Under the pieces are notes generated by a model. It saw only the letters and a list, made by a program, of their open reading frames with translations. It made no database searches and was not told the origin of the DNA. A DNA stretch of 24,195 bases from positions 1 to 24,195 of IMG/VR virus record IMGVR_UViG_3300005915_004181. One strand, given 5' to 3'. How positions within the stretch are numbered: the first letter of the stretch is position 1; each line of letters begins with the position of its first letter. Of the stretch, positions 16,021-22,258 are shown in pieces. The position numbers were made by a program, and so were the translations under genes. Source of the DNA: a virus.

Positions 16021-16033
16021 TATTATAGTTGAC
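16021..16033 (-). promoter_or_regulatory. Leftward promoter motif, distal, overlapping the rightward promoter
   Basis: The minus strand reads GTCAACTATAATA, with TATAAT at 16027-16022. Bases 16029-16033 are shared with the -35 hexamer of the rightward promoter, so both probably cannot be used at once. Confidence 0.5.
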
Positions 16034-16057
16034 TTTTGAGTGTATTTATTATATAAT
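16029..16057 (+). promoter_or_regulatory. Rightward sigma-70-type promoter for the small-gene operon
   Basis: TTGACT (16029-16034), 17-base spacer, TATAAT (16052-16057). It is about 28 bases before the first rightward ATG, which has GAGGAGGTG upstream. A second copy of the same design lies at 16880-16908. Confidence 0.8.
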
Positions 16058-16085
16058 ATGTATATAATAAATGAGGAGGTGAAAA

Positions 16086-16322
16086 ATGAAAATAACATTA
16101 AAAGTAGTAGAAGATAGAATCACTTTTATTAATAATCAGTTAGAACAAAGAGGTAGAAGTTATAGGTTTTCAATAGAAAAAGATTTAACAACTTACAGAT
16201 TTTTTATTATTAATGCACATGATGGTGCAACTGATTTTACATTAGCACATCTTAAAAATTTGCGAGAAATAGATAGTTATTTAGCTGGCGTTATGATGGG
16301 ATTATCTGGACAAAGTATCTAG
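16086..16322 (+). CDS. Small protein of unknown function
   Basis: A 78-residue protein, the first gene of the rightward operon, with a near-perfect binding site (GAGGAGGTGAAAA). I do not recognise it. It begins with a strand-helix pattern (MKITLKVVEDRITFINNQLEQRG), contains a run of alternating hydrophobic residues (TTYRFFIINAHDG), and ends with a glycine-rich tail. There is no signal peptide, membrane segment or cysteine pair. Its position just after a strong promoter suggests early expression. The TAG stop is also the start of a structured element at 16322-16355. Confidence 0.75.
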   Translation: MKITLKVVEDRITFINNQLEQRGRSYRFSIEKDLTTYRFFIINAHDGATDFTLAHLKNLREIDSYLAGVMMGLSGQSI

Positions 16323-16355
16323 CTCTTTATCGCTCCTCTTCAAAAGAGGGGGAGC
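16322..16355 (+). other. Stop-codon-linked hairpin/pseudoknot element, copy 1
   Basis: Begins at the G of the upstream TAG stop. CTCTTT (16323-16328) is complementary to AAAGAG (16343-16348), and GCTCCTC (16332-16338) to GGGGAGC (16349-16355, one T-G pair), in the interleaved order of an H-type pseudoknot. A plain hairpin of ten pairs (16332-16341 with 16346-16355, including two T-G pairs) competes. No T-run follows, so it is not a normal terminator. The 12 bases TAGCTCTTTATC (16320-16331) recur in copy 2. Confidence 0.5.
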
Positions 16356-16384
16356 CATTAAGGAACTAAAAAGGAGAAAATTAA

Positions 16385-16618
16385 ATGAAAAATACAAAAA
16401 AAGCATTTGAAGAATTTCTTAATAAAGAATTCCCAGTAGCAAAACATAAACACAAAAATTGGCGCTATGGAAATACAAAACGAGATTATGGCACATATTT
16501 AAGAAAACAAGACCCTGGAATGTTTGAAGAAAACTATCAAAGATGGATAGAAGACGAATGCAAATATAATTTTGATTCTGGAATAAAAAAGGAGGTGAGA
16601 AATGAAAAGAGAGCATAA
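16385..16618 (+). CDS. Small basic protein of unknown function
   Basis: A 77-residue charged protein starting at an ATG with AAGGAG upstream. It is rich in Lys, Arg, Tyr and Trp (KHKHKNWRYGNTKRDYGTY, then ENYQRWIEDE), with no membrane segment or cysteine pair. I do not recognise the family. It overlaps the next small gene by 17 bases; that gene's GGAGGTGAGA site lies in its last codons. Likely part of the early small-gene set. Confidence 0.7.
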   Translation: MKNTKKAFEEFLNKEFPVAKHKHKNWRYGNTKRDYGTYLRKQDPGMFEENYQRWIEDECKYNFDSGIKKEVRNEKRA

Positions 16619-16748
16619 AAAAGAATTAGAAAAAAGGATTAAAGAATATACAGATTATGTTGGCAGGCTTTTTTATCATAAGGATTTAGAAGACAAAAGA
16701 GTCGCTAAGATATATAAATATTATCTTGCTCTTAAAAAAAGCAAATAG
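16602..16748 (+). CDS. Very small basic protein (48 residues)
   Basis: ATG at 16602-16604 with GGAGGTGAGA immediately upstream, ending at TAG 16746-16748. The protein is strongly basic and helical (MKREHKKELEKRIKEY...), ending in ALKKKSK-like lysines. It may bind nucleic acid or a host protein; function unknown. The stop codon is the start of the second structured element. Confidence 0.65.
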   Translation: MKREHKKELEKRIKEYTDYVGRLFYHKDLEDKRVAKIYKYYLALKKSK

Positions 16749-16788
16749 CTCTTTATCAACCGCCTAGCCTAAAGAGCATTGGGCGGTT
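16748..16788 (+). other. Stop-codon-linked pseudoknot element, copy 2
   Basis: Begins at the G of the upstream TAG stop, as in copy 1. Stem 1: GCTCTTT (16748-16754) with AAAGAGC (16771-16777). Stem 2: AACCGCC (16758-16764) with GGCGGTT (16782-16788). Linkers are ATC (3), TAGCCT (6) and ATTG (4). The stem 2 sequence is largely unlike that of copy 1 but is again fully paired, while stem 1 and the first linker are the same. Confidence 0.55.
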
Positions 16789-16827
16789 CCTTAAAAAGCT
16801 AGAAAGAAAGAAAGGAGGGGAGAAAAG

Positions 16828-16872
16828 ACGGAACAAGATTATATAGATTGGTTATTAGATTGTGATATATAA
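16828..16872 (+). CDS. Possible 14-residue peptide with an ACG start
   Basis: A very strong binding site (AAAGGAGGGG, 16811-16820) is followed at normal spacing not by ATG, GTG or TTG but by ACG, opening a frame TEQDYIDWLLDCDI that stops at 16870-16872. Either a non-standard start is used, or this is the remnant of a gene whose ATG changed to ACG. Low confidence. Confidence 0.2.
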   Translation, partial: TEQDYIDWLLDCDI

Positions 16873-16879
16873 GTAGCAG

Positions 16880-16908
16880 TTGATTTTTAGAAAAAAGTAT
16901 TATATAAT
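16880..16908 (+). promoter_or_regulatory. Second rightward sigma-70-type promoter
   Basis: TTGATT (16880-16885), 17-base spacer, TATAAT (16903-16908). The layout matches the promoter at 16029-16057, including GTTGA(C/T)TTTT and TTATATAATA. It precedes the 54-residue membrane protein gene by about 26 bases. Confidence 0.7.
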
Positions 16909-16934
16909 AAGTTGGTAATAAAGGGGGGATTAAA

Positions 16935-17099
16935 ATGATAATAATAGATGTAAAAGCTCAAGATATAACACCTGCATATAGATACAAAAAGTTATATTTT
17001 AGATTAAATGAGCACACAAGAATAAATTGTTCGAGATTTTTTGGAGCTTTAATAATTGTTGGTTCTTTGATAGGGTTAATATGTTCTGTAGTTTTTTAA
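16935..17099 (+). CDS. Small single-pass membrane protein
   Basis: A 54-residue protein, ATG at 16935 with AAAGGGGGG upstream and TAA at 17097-17099. Residues 1-34 are polar and basic; residues 35-54 form one hydrophobic stretch (FFGALIIVGSLIGLICSVVF), a likely C-terminal membrane anchor. It has its own promoter just upstream. The family is not recognised. Possible roles include altering the host envelope early in infection, but there is no direct evidence. Confidence 0.7.
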   Translation: MIIIDVKAQDITPAYRYKKLYFRLNEHTRINCSRFFGALIIVGSLIGLICSVVF

Positions 17100-17108
17100 G
17101 GAGTAAAT

Positions 17109-17282
17109 ATGAGCGCATCAACAATAAATAAACCAGAAATAAACTTGGAAAAAGATATGCGTGAAAAAGCATGTAAAATTTGTGGTAAAGTAAAGCGCAT
17201 ACATAAGTGGGATGCCTTTTGTAAAAAATGTCAAAATTCTGCATTCAATATTAGGAATAGAAATGGAAGCATATATCACTAA
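17109..17282 (+). CDS. Small zinc-ribbon protein
   Basis: A 57-residue protein with ATG at 17109 and a GGAG site 5 bases upstream (17100-17103). C22-x2-C25 (CKICG) and C38-x2-C41 (CKKCQ) form a compact zinc ribbon with basic residues between and after it. Such ribbons often bind nucleic acid or RNA polymerase. The exact family is unknown. It lies 12 bases before the next gene. Confidence 0.7.
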   Translation: MSASTINKPEINLEKDMREKACKICGKVKRIHKWDAFCKKCQNSAFNIRNRNGSIYH

Positions 17283-17294
17283 AGGAGGAAAATA

Positions 17295-17567
17295 ATGGTA
17301 GCATCAACACAAGATAGTAAATTTTATGTAGGAATTGAGCCTTGCCGTGAACATCCGGAAACAAAAGAAATTTGTAAATATGTTAAAGAGTGTGCAACTA
17401 AAAAATTAGCATGTAGTTATTTTAGAAATTATATATCGCTCAATAAATCAAATATAAAGAAAGAAATTAAATATAATAAAAATGGAAGTGAAAGAAAGGT
17501 AAAAAGTCAAAAAACAAAAATAATCCCAACAAGAGAAATATATAAAAGTATTTTTCCTAATGGATAA
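17295..17567 (+). CDS. Small cysteine-containing basic protein of unknown function
   Basis: A 90-residue protein with AAAGGAGGAAAATA before the ATG. Cysteines at residues 17, 27, 33 and 40 (EPCREH, EICKY, KECAT, LACSY) are spaced so that a zinc site is possible, but they do not form CxxC pairs. The C-terminal half is lysine-rich and probably unstructured. The start MVAST resembles the MVST start of the next gene, which may be chance. Confidence 0.65.
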   Translation: MVASTQDSKFYVGIEPCREHPETKEICKYVKECATKKLACSYFRNYISLNKSNIKKEIKYNKNGSERKVKSQKTKIIPTREIYKSIFPNG

Positions 17568-17602
17568 ATTTTTGAACTAAGGATAAAAGAAGGGAATATA
17601 AA

Positions 17603-17806
17603 GTGGTATCAACATTAAAGAATCCAGATTTAGAAATTTTATGTGCTATTATCGCTAAAAAACACATGAAATTTTTAGACGAAAGGGTAAGATTTTTAAA
17701 AAAAGAAAAATGCTTTACAGTTAATAGATCTGTTGTCTTGCGCAGCATATTAGACAAGGTGATGAATAACGAAAAAGAGAAAGGAGAACAAAATAAGGAT
17801 TTTTAG
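17603..17806 (+). CDS. Small protein, possibly a ribbon-helix-helix regulator
   Basis: A 67-residue protein starting at GTG (17603), with AAGAAGGGA upstream. Residues 24-54 (FLDERVRFLKKEKCFTVNRSVVLRSILDKVM) have the pattern of the two helices of a ribbon-helix-helix domain, with the NRS turn and LRSIL second helix; the first strand is less clear. If right, it would bind DNA as a dimer and could regulate the divergent promoters. This is a pattern match only. Confidence 0.5.
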   Translation: MVSTLKNPDLEILCAIIAKKHMKFLDERVRFLKKEKCFTVNRSVVLRSILDKVMNNEKEKGEQNKDF

Positions 17807-17834
17807 AAGTAAAATAAATGAAAGGATAATAAGA

Positions 17835-18122
17835 ATGAAATATGGTATAGGAAAACATAATAAAGGGGTAATGAAAGGTGGATTAAAATACAATTTGAAT
17901 AAAACCCGAAATACAGTTATAATGTTTAATAGAATTTTTTGTGAGTTGGGTCAATCATGTTATAACTGTAGAAGAAAGTGTATAAATAAAGCCTTGATAA
18001 TCACAGCTGGAAAACAAAATACAAGTGGAGGGGGCAACAATGGGAGAATGTATAGAGATTTTGAAACTAGTAGAGAAAGTACAAAAAAACAACAACGAGG
18101 AGGCTCTCAAAAAACTTATTGA
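17835..18122 (+). CDS. Small cysteine-rich protein overlapping the sigma-factor gene
   Basis: A frame of 95 residues with ATG at 17835 and AAAGGA upstream. Residues 36-49 contain a cysteine cluster (CELGQSCYNCRRKC). The last 28 or so residues are read from DNA that also encodes the start of the sigma factor in another frame, and they are low in complexity; an 83-base overlap is long for this genome. The first 60 residues look like a plausible small protein; the tail may be incidental. The family is not recognised. Confidence 0.45.
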   Translation: MKYGIGKHNKGVMKGGLKYNLNKTRNTVIMFNRIFCELGQSCYNCRRKCINKALIITAGKQNTSGGGNNGRMYRDFETSRESTKKQQRGGSQKTY

Positions 18123-19107
18123 TAAGTATGAAAACATGGGCTCACTTTTTAACAAAGTAAGTTTAGAACCAGAGGACAAAAAACAAATTATAACAATTGC
18201 AATTTATACAGCAGCAATGAAATATAAAAAATCAAAAAAAATAAAATTCTCAACTCATTTATGGCAATATCTAAGATGGTTACTTACAGGACAGGACAAT
18301 ATGAATCGAACAGGAAAGAAAGTTAATCCATTAATTTTTTCAGGAAAGCCAAATCTAAAAAAATCATTAAGGGGAGATAAGGCTAAAAACGTACATATCT
18401 CCCTATTCAAAAAGGGAATTGTAAAGAAAGAATATGTCTCCCCTGATAAATCTTTTGGACTATTAAAGGATGTTATAAATGATATAGGCTTTTATAAAAA
18501 TAATCTCTCCCTATTTAATCAAGACGAATTATCCTTTTTTACTCAAAGAGATATTGAGTACTACGAAAGGGTAAGTGATAGCGGGAAACTTAATACTTCT
18601 AACTTAAGAAGAATAAGAAAAATGAACTTTTTTCTATTAAATCACTTAGTTCCCTTTTACGCAGAAAATGAATTTTTCTTACAATTTGAGAATGAATTTG
18701 AAAATGGAATACGTGAACCTCAAAAAAATAATAATTTTGAATATTCTATTTTTTACGAAGATGCAGTATTTCAAAATTTAACAAATCTAGAAAATTTTAT
18801 TATGAACTATCTTTATAATTTTGATACATATATAGATACACTATATGAACAATTATTAAAGTTTAGAAAAATAACTAAAATTAAATTTAATAAAAAAATA
18901 GCTCCAACAATAATACGTATTTCTAAAAATGGAACGCAGAAAATAATAAAGGAGAAGGAAATAAAAAAGAATGATAAAATAATTAAAAAATATAAATCAG
19001 GTCATAAGATTTTAGCGGATATATTAGACATAAAAATCAATAATGTACGCATTATAGAAAAAAAGTGTTTAAAGAAAATAAAGCAAAAAATGAAAGAAAA
19101 GGAGTAA
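18040..19107 (+). CDS. Divergent sigma-70-family RNA polymerase sigma factor
   Basis: A 355-residue protein. Residues 10-82 fit sigma region 2: VEKVQKNNNEEALKKLIDKY, then EDKKQIITIAIYTAAMKY, then KIKFSTHLWQYLRWLL, the counterpart of the 'kFsTya.~wIr' core and -10 recognition helix. The last 40 residues (KSGHKILADILDIKINNVRIIEKKCLKKIKQK) match the region 4 helix-turn-helix. The roughly 230 residues between are unlike any region 3 I know. The frame extends to a GTG at 18025, but the ATG at 18040 is chosen because GGAGGGGG lies just before it. It probably redirects host RNA polymerase to phage promoters, perhaps the repeated leftward motif; the target is unproven. Confidence 0.7.
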   Translation: MGECIEILKLVEKVQKNNNEEALKKLIDKYENMGSLFNKVSLEPEDKKQIITIAIYTAAMKYKKSKKIKFSTHLWQYLRWLLTGQDNMNRTGKKVNPLIFSGKPNLKKSLRGDKAKNVHISLFKKGIVKKEYVSPDKSFGLLKDVINDIGFYKNNLSLFNQDELSFFTQRDIEYYERVSDSGKLNTSNLRRIRKMNFFLLNHLVPFYAENEFFLQFENEFENGIREPQKNNNFEYSIFYEDAVFQNLTNLENFIMNYLYNFDTYIDTLYEQLLKFRKITKIKFNKKIAPTIIRISKNGTQKIIKEKEIKKNDKIIKKYKSGHKILADILDIKINNVRIIEKKCLKKIKQKMKEKE

Positions 19108-19110
19108 AAA

Positions 19111-20307
19111 ATGAAATACTATGAATTATTTGAGAAATTAGAATGTATGAATGGGAGGAAGATAAAAGAAGAGATTATTAAAAATCATGAATCACCTTTT
19201 TTATTAGATATTTTTGATAGAACATTTAACCCATATAAGCAAACTTATATTAATAAAATCAAAGATGTAAAATTTGGTACTGTAAAAGAATTTGATGATA
19301 TAATTAGTCTTTTTGATACTTTAACTTCGAGAAAAATAACAGGGTATGAAGCTAAAAAGACAGTTTGGGAATATATGAAGTTACAGCCAGAGTTAAAAAG
19401 AAAATGGGATATAAGAATTCTCCTTAAAGATTTAAAAATTGGAATCTCTGGAAAAACTATTAATAAAATTTTTGGAAAATATATTCCATTATTTGAAGTT
19501 ATGTTGTGTAAAAAAGTAGAAAATATAGATAAACTAATTTTTCCTCTTATAGCACAGCCAAAATTAGATGGAATCCGTTGTTTAAAAATAGGAGATTCGT
19601 TAATTAGTAGAAGTGGAAAGGCAATAGCAAATGAAAAATTATATGAACACTTAAAAGATATTATAAAGCACACAGATTTTGTTTTTGATGGAGAATTATA
19701 TTCTCATACAGTGACTTTTAATGATATTCTTTCTAATATAAATAGCGAAGATAAGGATTTAGACCTTTCAATAAGATATGTTATTTATGATTTAATTAGT
19801 AAAAAAGAGTGGGATAATGCAGAAAGTGAAGCAGGGTATAATGATAGAATAGCACACATAAAACTTCTTATAAAAGATGCTCGAAATTGTGAAATTATAG
19901 AAGGAAAAATTGTCAATGATAGATCTGAACTTAATAATTACTACAATAGGTGCTTAGATTATGGTTATGAAGGTATTATGGTTAAAAACCCTCATGGAAG
20001 ATATCAATGGAAAAGAGTAGATCAAACTATAATGAGTAAGATAAAGCCTACTGAAAGTCATGATTTAAAAATTATAGATTTTAAAGAAGGAGAAGGTAGG
20101 CACGAAAAAAGCCTTGGAGCACTTGTTTGTGATTTTAATGGAGTTACAGTTTTTGTTGGTGGTGGTTATTCGGATGATGAAAGAAGACAACTCTGGAATA
20201 ACAAGACTGATTTAGTAGGAAAATGGATTGAGGTTCAAGCTCAAGAAGTAACAAAAGATGGAAGTTTAAGATTTCCAGTTTTCGGAAGGATTAGGGATGA
20301 TAAATAA
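19111..20307 (+). CDS. ATP-dependent DNA ligase
   Basis: Seals nicks in DNA using ATP; 398 residues. The nucleotidyltransferase motif I is PKLDGIR with the lysine nucleophile K151. Later motifs are FDGELYSH (III), GYEGIMVKNP (IV/V region) and the SKIKP stretch (V), followed by a C-terminal OB fold (EGRHEKSLGALVCDFNG). An N-terminal helical domain (1-140) precedes it, as in larger phage ligases. AAAGGAG precedes the ATG, 3 bases after the sigma gene. It would join Okazaki fragments with the FEN-type exonuclease encoded downstream. Confidence 0.93.
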   Translation: MKYYELFEKLECMNGRKIKEEIIKNHESPFLLDIFDRTFNPYKQTYINKIKDVKFGTVKEFDDIISLFDTLTSRKITGYEAKKTVWEYMKLQPELKRKWDIRILLKDLKIGISGKTINKIFGKYIPLFEVMLCKKVENIDKLIFPLIAQPKLDGIRCLKIGDSLISRSGKAIANEKLYEHLKDIIKHTDFVFDGELYSHTVTFNDILSNINSEDKDLDLSIRYVIYDLISKKEWDNAESEAGYNDRIAHIKLLIKDARNCEIIEGKIVNDRSELNNYYNRCLDYGYEGIMVKNPHGRYQWKRVDQTIMSKIKPTESHDLKIIDFKEGEGRHEKSLGALVCDFNGVTVFVGGGYSDDERRQLWNNKTDLVGKWIEVQAQEVTKDGSLRFPVFGRIRDDK

Positions 20308-20563
20308 AAAAATATTAAAACAGGCAACAATAAATACTTTAGAAGAAATTTTGGCTATTGTTGTAATACTTGGAGAGTTTTTCTTTAAACTTCTAAAGTG
20401 GTTTTTAGGATTTCTGCTCCTCATTTCTTTTATTTCACTTTTTGGAACACATCCAGGATATACACTAATTGCCCTTGTTATTTTCGGATTTATTTTTCTT
20501 TTAGTAGTTGAGTATCAAAATTTAGAAAAAAAGAAGGAGAAATGTGGTATAGATGAAAACTAA
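20297..20563 (+). CDS. Small membrane protein, two predicted transmembrane segments
   Basis: An 88-residue protein overlapping the end of the ligase gene by 11 bases. Residues 18-48 and 53-72 are strongly hydrophobic, followed by a charged tail (EYQNLEKKKEKCG). The AGGATTAGGGATGATAA sequence before the ATG gives a weak binding site, so coupling to the ligase gene is likely. There is no recognised family and no holin-specific motif. Confidence 0.65.
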   Translation: MINKKILKQATINTLEEILAIVVILGEFFFKLLKWFLGFLLLISFISLFGTHPGYTLIALVIFGFIFLLVVEYQNLEKKKEKCGIDEN

Positions 20564-20849
20564 TTATATGGCATCATTTAGATTAGAAGGACGAACAAGT
20601 GCAGACTGCGGAGAGATTAGAAATCAATCAATAGACTGGGGACATGAACCCCTCACTGTATATGACGAGATTAACGAGCTAGCTGACAATGGACAGGAAT
20701 TGCGTAAGGCTAGGGAAGTGGGAATTGATATATACGACGTTGATGCATATATAGACCATTTCAAAAACAACAAGTTTTTTCTAAACAAAGTTGACGACAT
20801 GAAAGAGGCTGATTTCAAGGTGTGGATTGATAAGAGTTTAGAGCATTAG
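20553..20849 (+). CDS. Acidic protein of unknown function
   Basis: A 98-residue acidic protein with ATG at 20553 and AAGGAG about 15 bases upstream; it overlaps the membrane protein gene by 11 bases. The sequence (SIDWGHEPLTVYDEINELADNG... DAYIDHFKNNK) looks like a folded soluble protein. Its codon use is less AT-biased than that of its neighbours (CGAACAAGTGCAGACTGCGG), which may mean a separate origin. The family is not recognised. Confidence 0.65.
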   Translation: MKTNYMASFRLEGRTSADCGEIRNQSIDWGHEPLTVYDEINELADNGQELRKAREVGIDIYDVDAYIDHFKNNKFFLNKVDDMKEADFKVWIDKSLEH

Positions 20850-20865
20850 AGAATAGGAATATATA

Positions 20866-20967
20866 ATGGATTTTTGGGATACAGTTTTACTTATATGTTG
20901 TTTTAGAATATTAGAAGAAATAATAGCATTTATTTTAAGAACATTTACTCTAGGAAAGGAAAAATAA
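20866..20967 (+). CDS. Tiny hydrophobic peptide (33 residues)
   Basis: ATG at 20866, TAA at 20965-20967, overlapping the next ATG as TAATG. A short hydrophobic/amphipathic helix (WDTVLLICCFRILEEIIAFIL) is followed by a basic tail. The binding site (AGGAA) is weak. The tight coupling to the next gene, whose binding site lies in its last codons, makes it plausible. It could be a membrane peptide or simply a coupling leader. Confidence 0.4.
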   Translation: MDFWDTVLLICCFRILEEIIAFILRTFTLGKEK

Positions 20968-21158
20968 TGGAAAAAATTAAATATACCTTTAAAGAAGTTT
21001 ATGGTGAAAAGATTGTAGAAAAAAATGTTACATTTAAACAGTTAGAGATCTTAATTTATGCATCTGATTTTCAAAATATTCCAAAAATTAATAATTTGAG
21101 GGAGTACTTTAAGAATCCTCTTGTGTGGAAAGTTGATAAAAGAGAGACAATAAAATAA
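20967..21158 (+). CDS. Small protein of unknown function
   Basis: A 63-residue protein, ATG at 20967, with AGGAAAGGAAA upstream. It is a lysine-rich soluble protein, MEKIKYTFKEVYGEKIVEKNV then a helical part. No motif or family is recognised. It lies 15 bases before the exonuclease gene, in the same operon. Confidence 0.6.
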   Translation: MEKIKYTFKEVYGEKIVEKNVTFKQLEILIYASDFQNIPKINNLREYFKNPLVWKVDKRETIK

Positions 21159-21173
21159 ACGAAAGGAAAAATA

Positions 21174-22082
21174 ATGGATTTTTTATTAATTGATGGCAAT
21201 AACTTGGCCGCGAGAGCTAATTTTGCAGAACCAAATTTAAAAAAAGAAGATGGAACACCAACTGGAGTTACTTACATCTCTATAAAAAGTATAAGATCTC
21301 TTATCGAAAAATTTAAACCAAAAAAAACAATTGTTATTTTTGATAGAGGTTGGAGTAAATGGAGGCTAGAGTTATATCCCGAATATAAGGCAAATAGAAA
21401 AGATATTCATAAAACTCCAGAAGAAGTAGCAGCAAAAGAAAGATATATAAATCAAATAAAAAGATTTGAAGAGTATTTATCTTATCTTCCTGTTTCAGTT
21501 GTATCTGTTAAAAAAACAGAAGCAGATGATATAATTGCTAATATTCTTAACCAAGCTATTGCAAAAAATATTGCTAATAAGTTTTTATTAGTTTCAAATG
21601 ATTCAGATTTTTATCAATTTATTCCATTTGGTGTAAATATATATGATGGTATTAAAAACATCTTTATTGATGAAAAACATATAAAAGAAAAATTAGAAAT
21701 TGATTCTAAAAACTATATTTTTTATAAATCTCTTTTAGGAGATAAATCAGATAACATTGATGCAGTAAAAGGATTTGGAAAAAAAGCAGCTGTAACTCTT
21801 ATAAATTCTGAACCTGTTACTGGATTAAGTGGTTTAAAAGAAGTTGCTAAAACAATAAAGGGTAAAAAATATAAAGACTTGGTAGAAGGATTTGATAAAA
21901 TAGAAAGAAATTTTAAGTTGATCGATCTACTAAATCCAGATAATTTATCAGAAGAAATTCAATCAAAAATTAAAGAAATGCTATCAACAAAAAATGTTTT
22001 TAATAAAAATATATTTAATTTATGTGAAGAAGATGAAATGAGATGGGATGCAGAATTCTTTAAATCATTTGATAAGTTATAA
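21174..22082 (+). CDS. 5'-3' exonuclease / flap endonuclease (T5 D15 / FEN type)
   Basis: A 302-residue structure-specific nuclease that removes RNA primers and flaps. The acidic metal sites are present: D7 (LLIDGNN), D57 (FDRGW), E116, D118 and D119 (EADD), D143 and D145 (NDSDF), and D190 and D193 (GDKSDN). The arch region has PEYKANR, and the helix-hairpin-helix GFGKKAA follows at 200-206. It is free-standing, not fused to a Pol I. GAAAGGAAAA precedes the ATG. With the ligase it would mature lagging strands. Confidence 0.92.
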   Translation: MDFLLIDGNNLAARANFAEPNLKKEDGTPTGVTYISIKSIRSLIEKFKPKKTIVIFDRGWSKWRLELYPEYKANRKDIHKTPEEVAAKERYINQIKRFEEYLSYLPVSVVSVKKTEADDIIANILNQAIAKNIANKFLLVSNDSDFYQFIPFGVNIYDGIKNIFIDEKHIKEKLEIDSKNYIFYKSLLGDKSDNIDAVKGFGKKAAVTLINSEPVTGLSGLKEVAKTIKGKKYKDLVEGFDKIERNFKLIDLLNPDNLSEEIQSKIKEMLSTKNVFNKNIFNLCEEDEMRWDAEFFKSFDKL

Positions 22083-22258
22083 TGGGATATTGTGAAGATT
22101 GTGGAACAAAATTTAGCGATGGGACATGTCCTAATTGTCAAGAAGAATTATTTATTTATGAAACACAATATAAATATATGATTAACCCAATAAGTGATAA
22201 GTTTACAGCTAAAATTAACAAACAAAAAATAGAAAAAAATGAACGTCTCTCTAGATAA
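22082..22258 (+). CDS. Small zinc-ribbon protein
   Basis: A 58-residue protein whose ATG (22082) overlaps the exonuclease stop by one base (TAATG). C4-x2-C7 and C16-x2-C19 (CEDCG...CPNCQ) form a short zinc ribbon at the very N-terminus, followed by a lysine-rich tail. It overlaps the helicase gene by 20 bases. It may be an accessory protein of the exonuclease or helicase; that is inference from position only. Confidence 0.65.
   Translation: MGYCEDCGTKFSDGTCPNCQEELFIYETQYKYMINPISDKFTAKINKQKIEKNERLSR

Noticed and set aside
16322-16355. preQ1 riboswitch, suggested by a small pseudoknot in a genome with queuosine genes
   Set aside because: The sequence lacks the conserved preQ1-I core and A-rich tail pattern, and it is not upstream of any deazaguanine gene. 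The queC and queE leaders are too short to hold such a switch.
16332-16355. Intrinsic terminator
   Set aside because: The hairpin is stable but followed by CATTAAGGAAC, not a T-run; the same holds for the second element.
16320-16790. Programmed stop-codon readthrough at the two TAG codons, since each is followed by a structure
   Set aside because: Readthrough would add only about a dozen or fewer residues before the next stop (TAA at 16359-16361 and at 16770-16772), so there is little product to gain.
18025-18039. GTG start for the sigma factor
   Set aside because: The GGAGGGGG binding site lies over these bases and is properly spaced for the ATG at 18040.
19245-19673. Leftward frame of 142 codons opposite the ligase gene
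   Set aside because: Although long, it covers the ligase N-terminal domain and active site in antisense, has no binding site and shows no motif.
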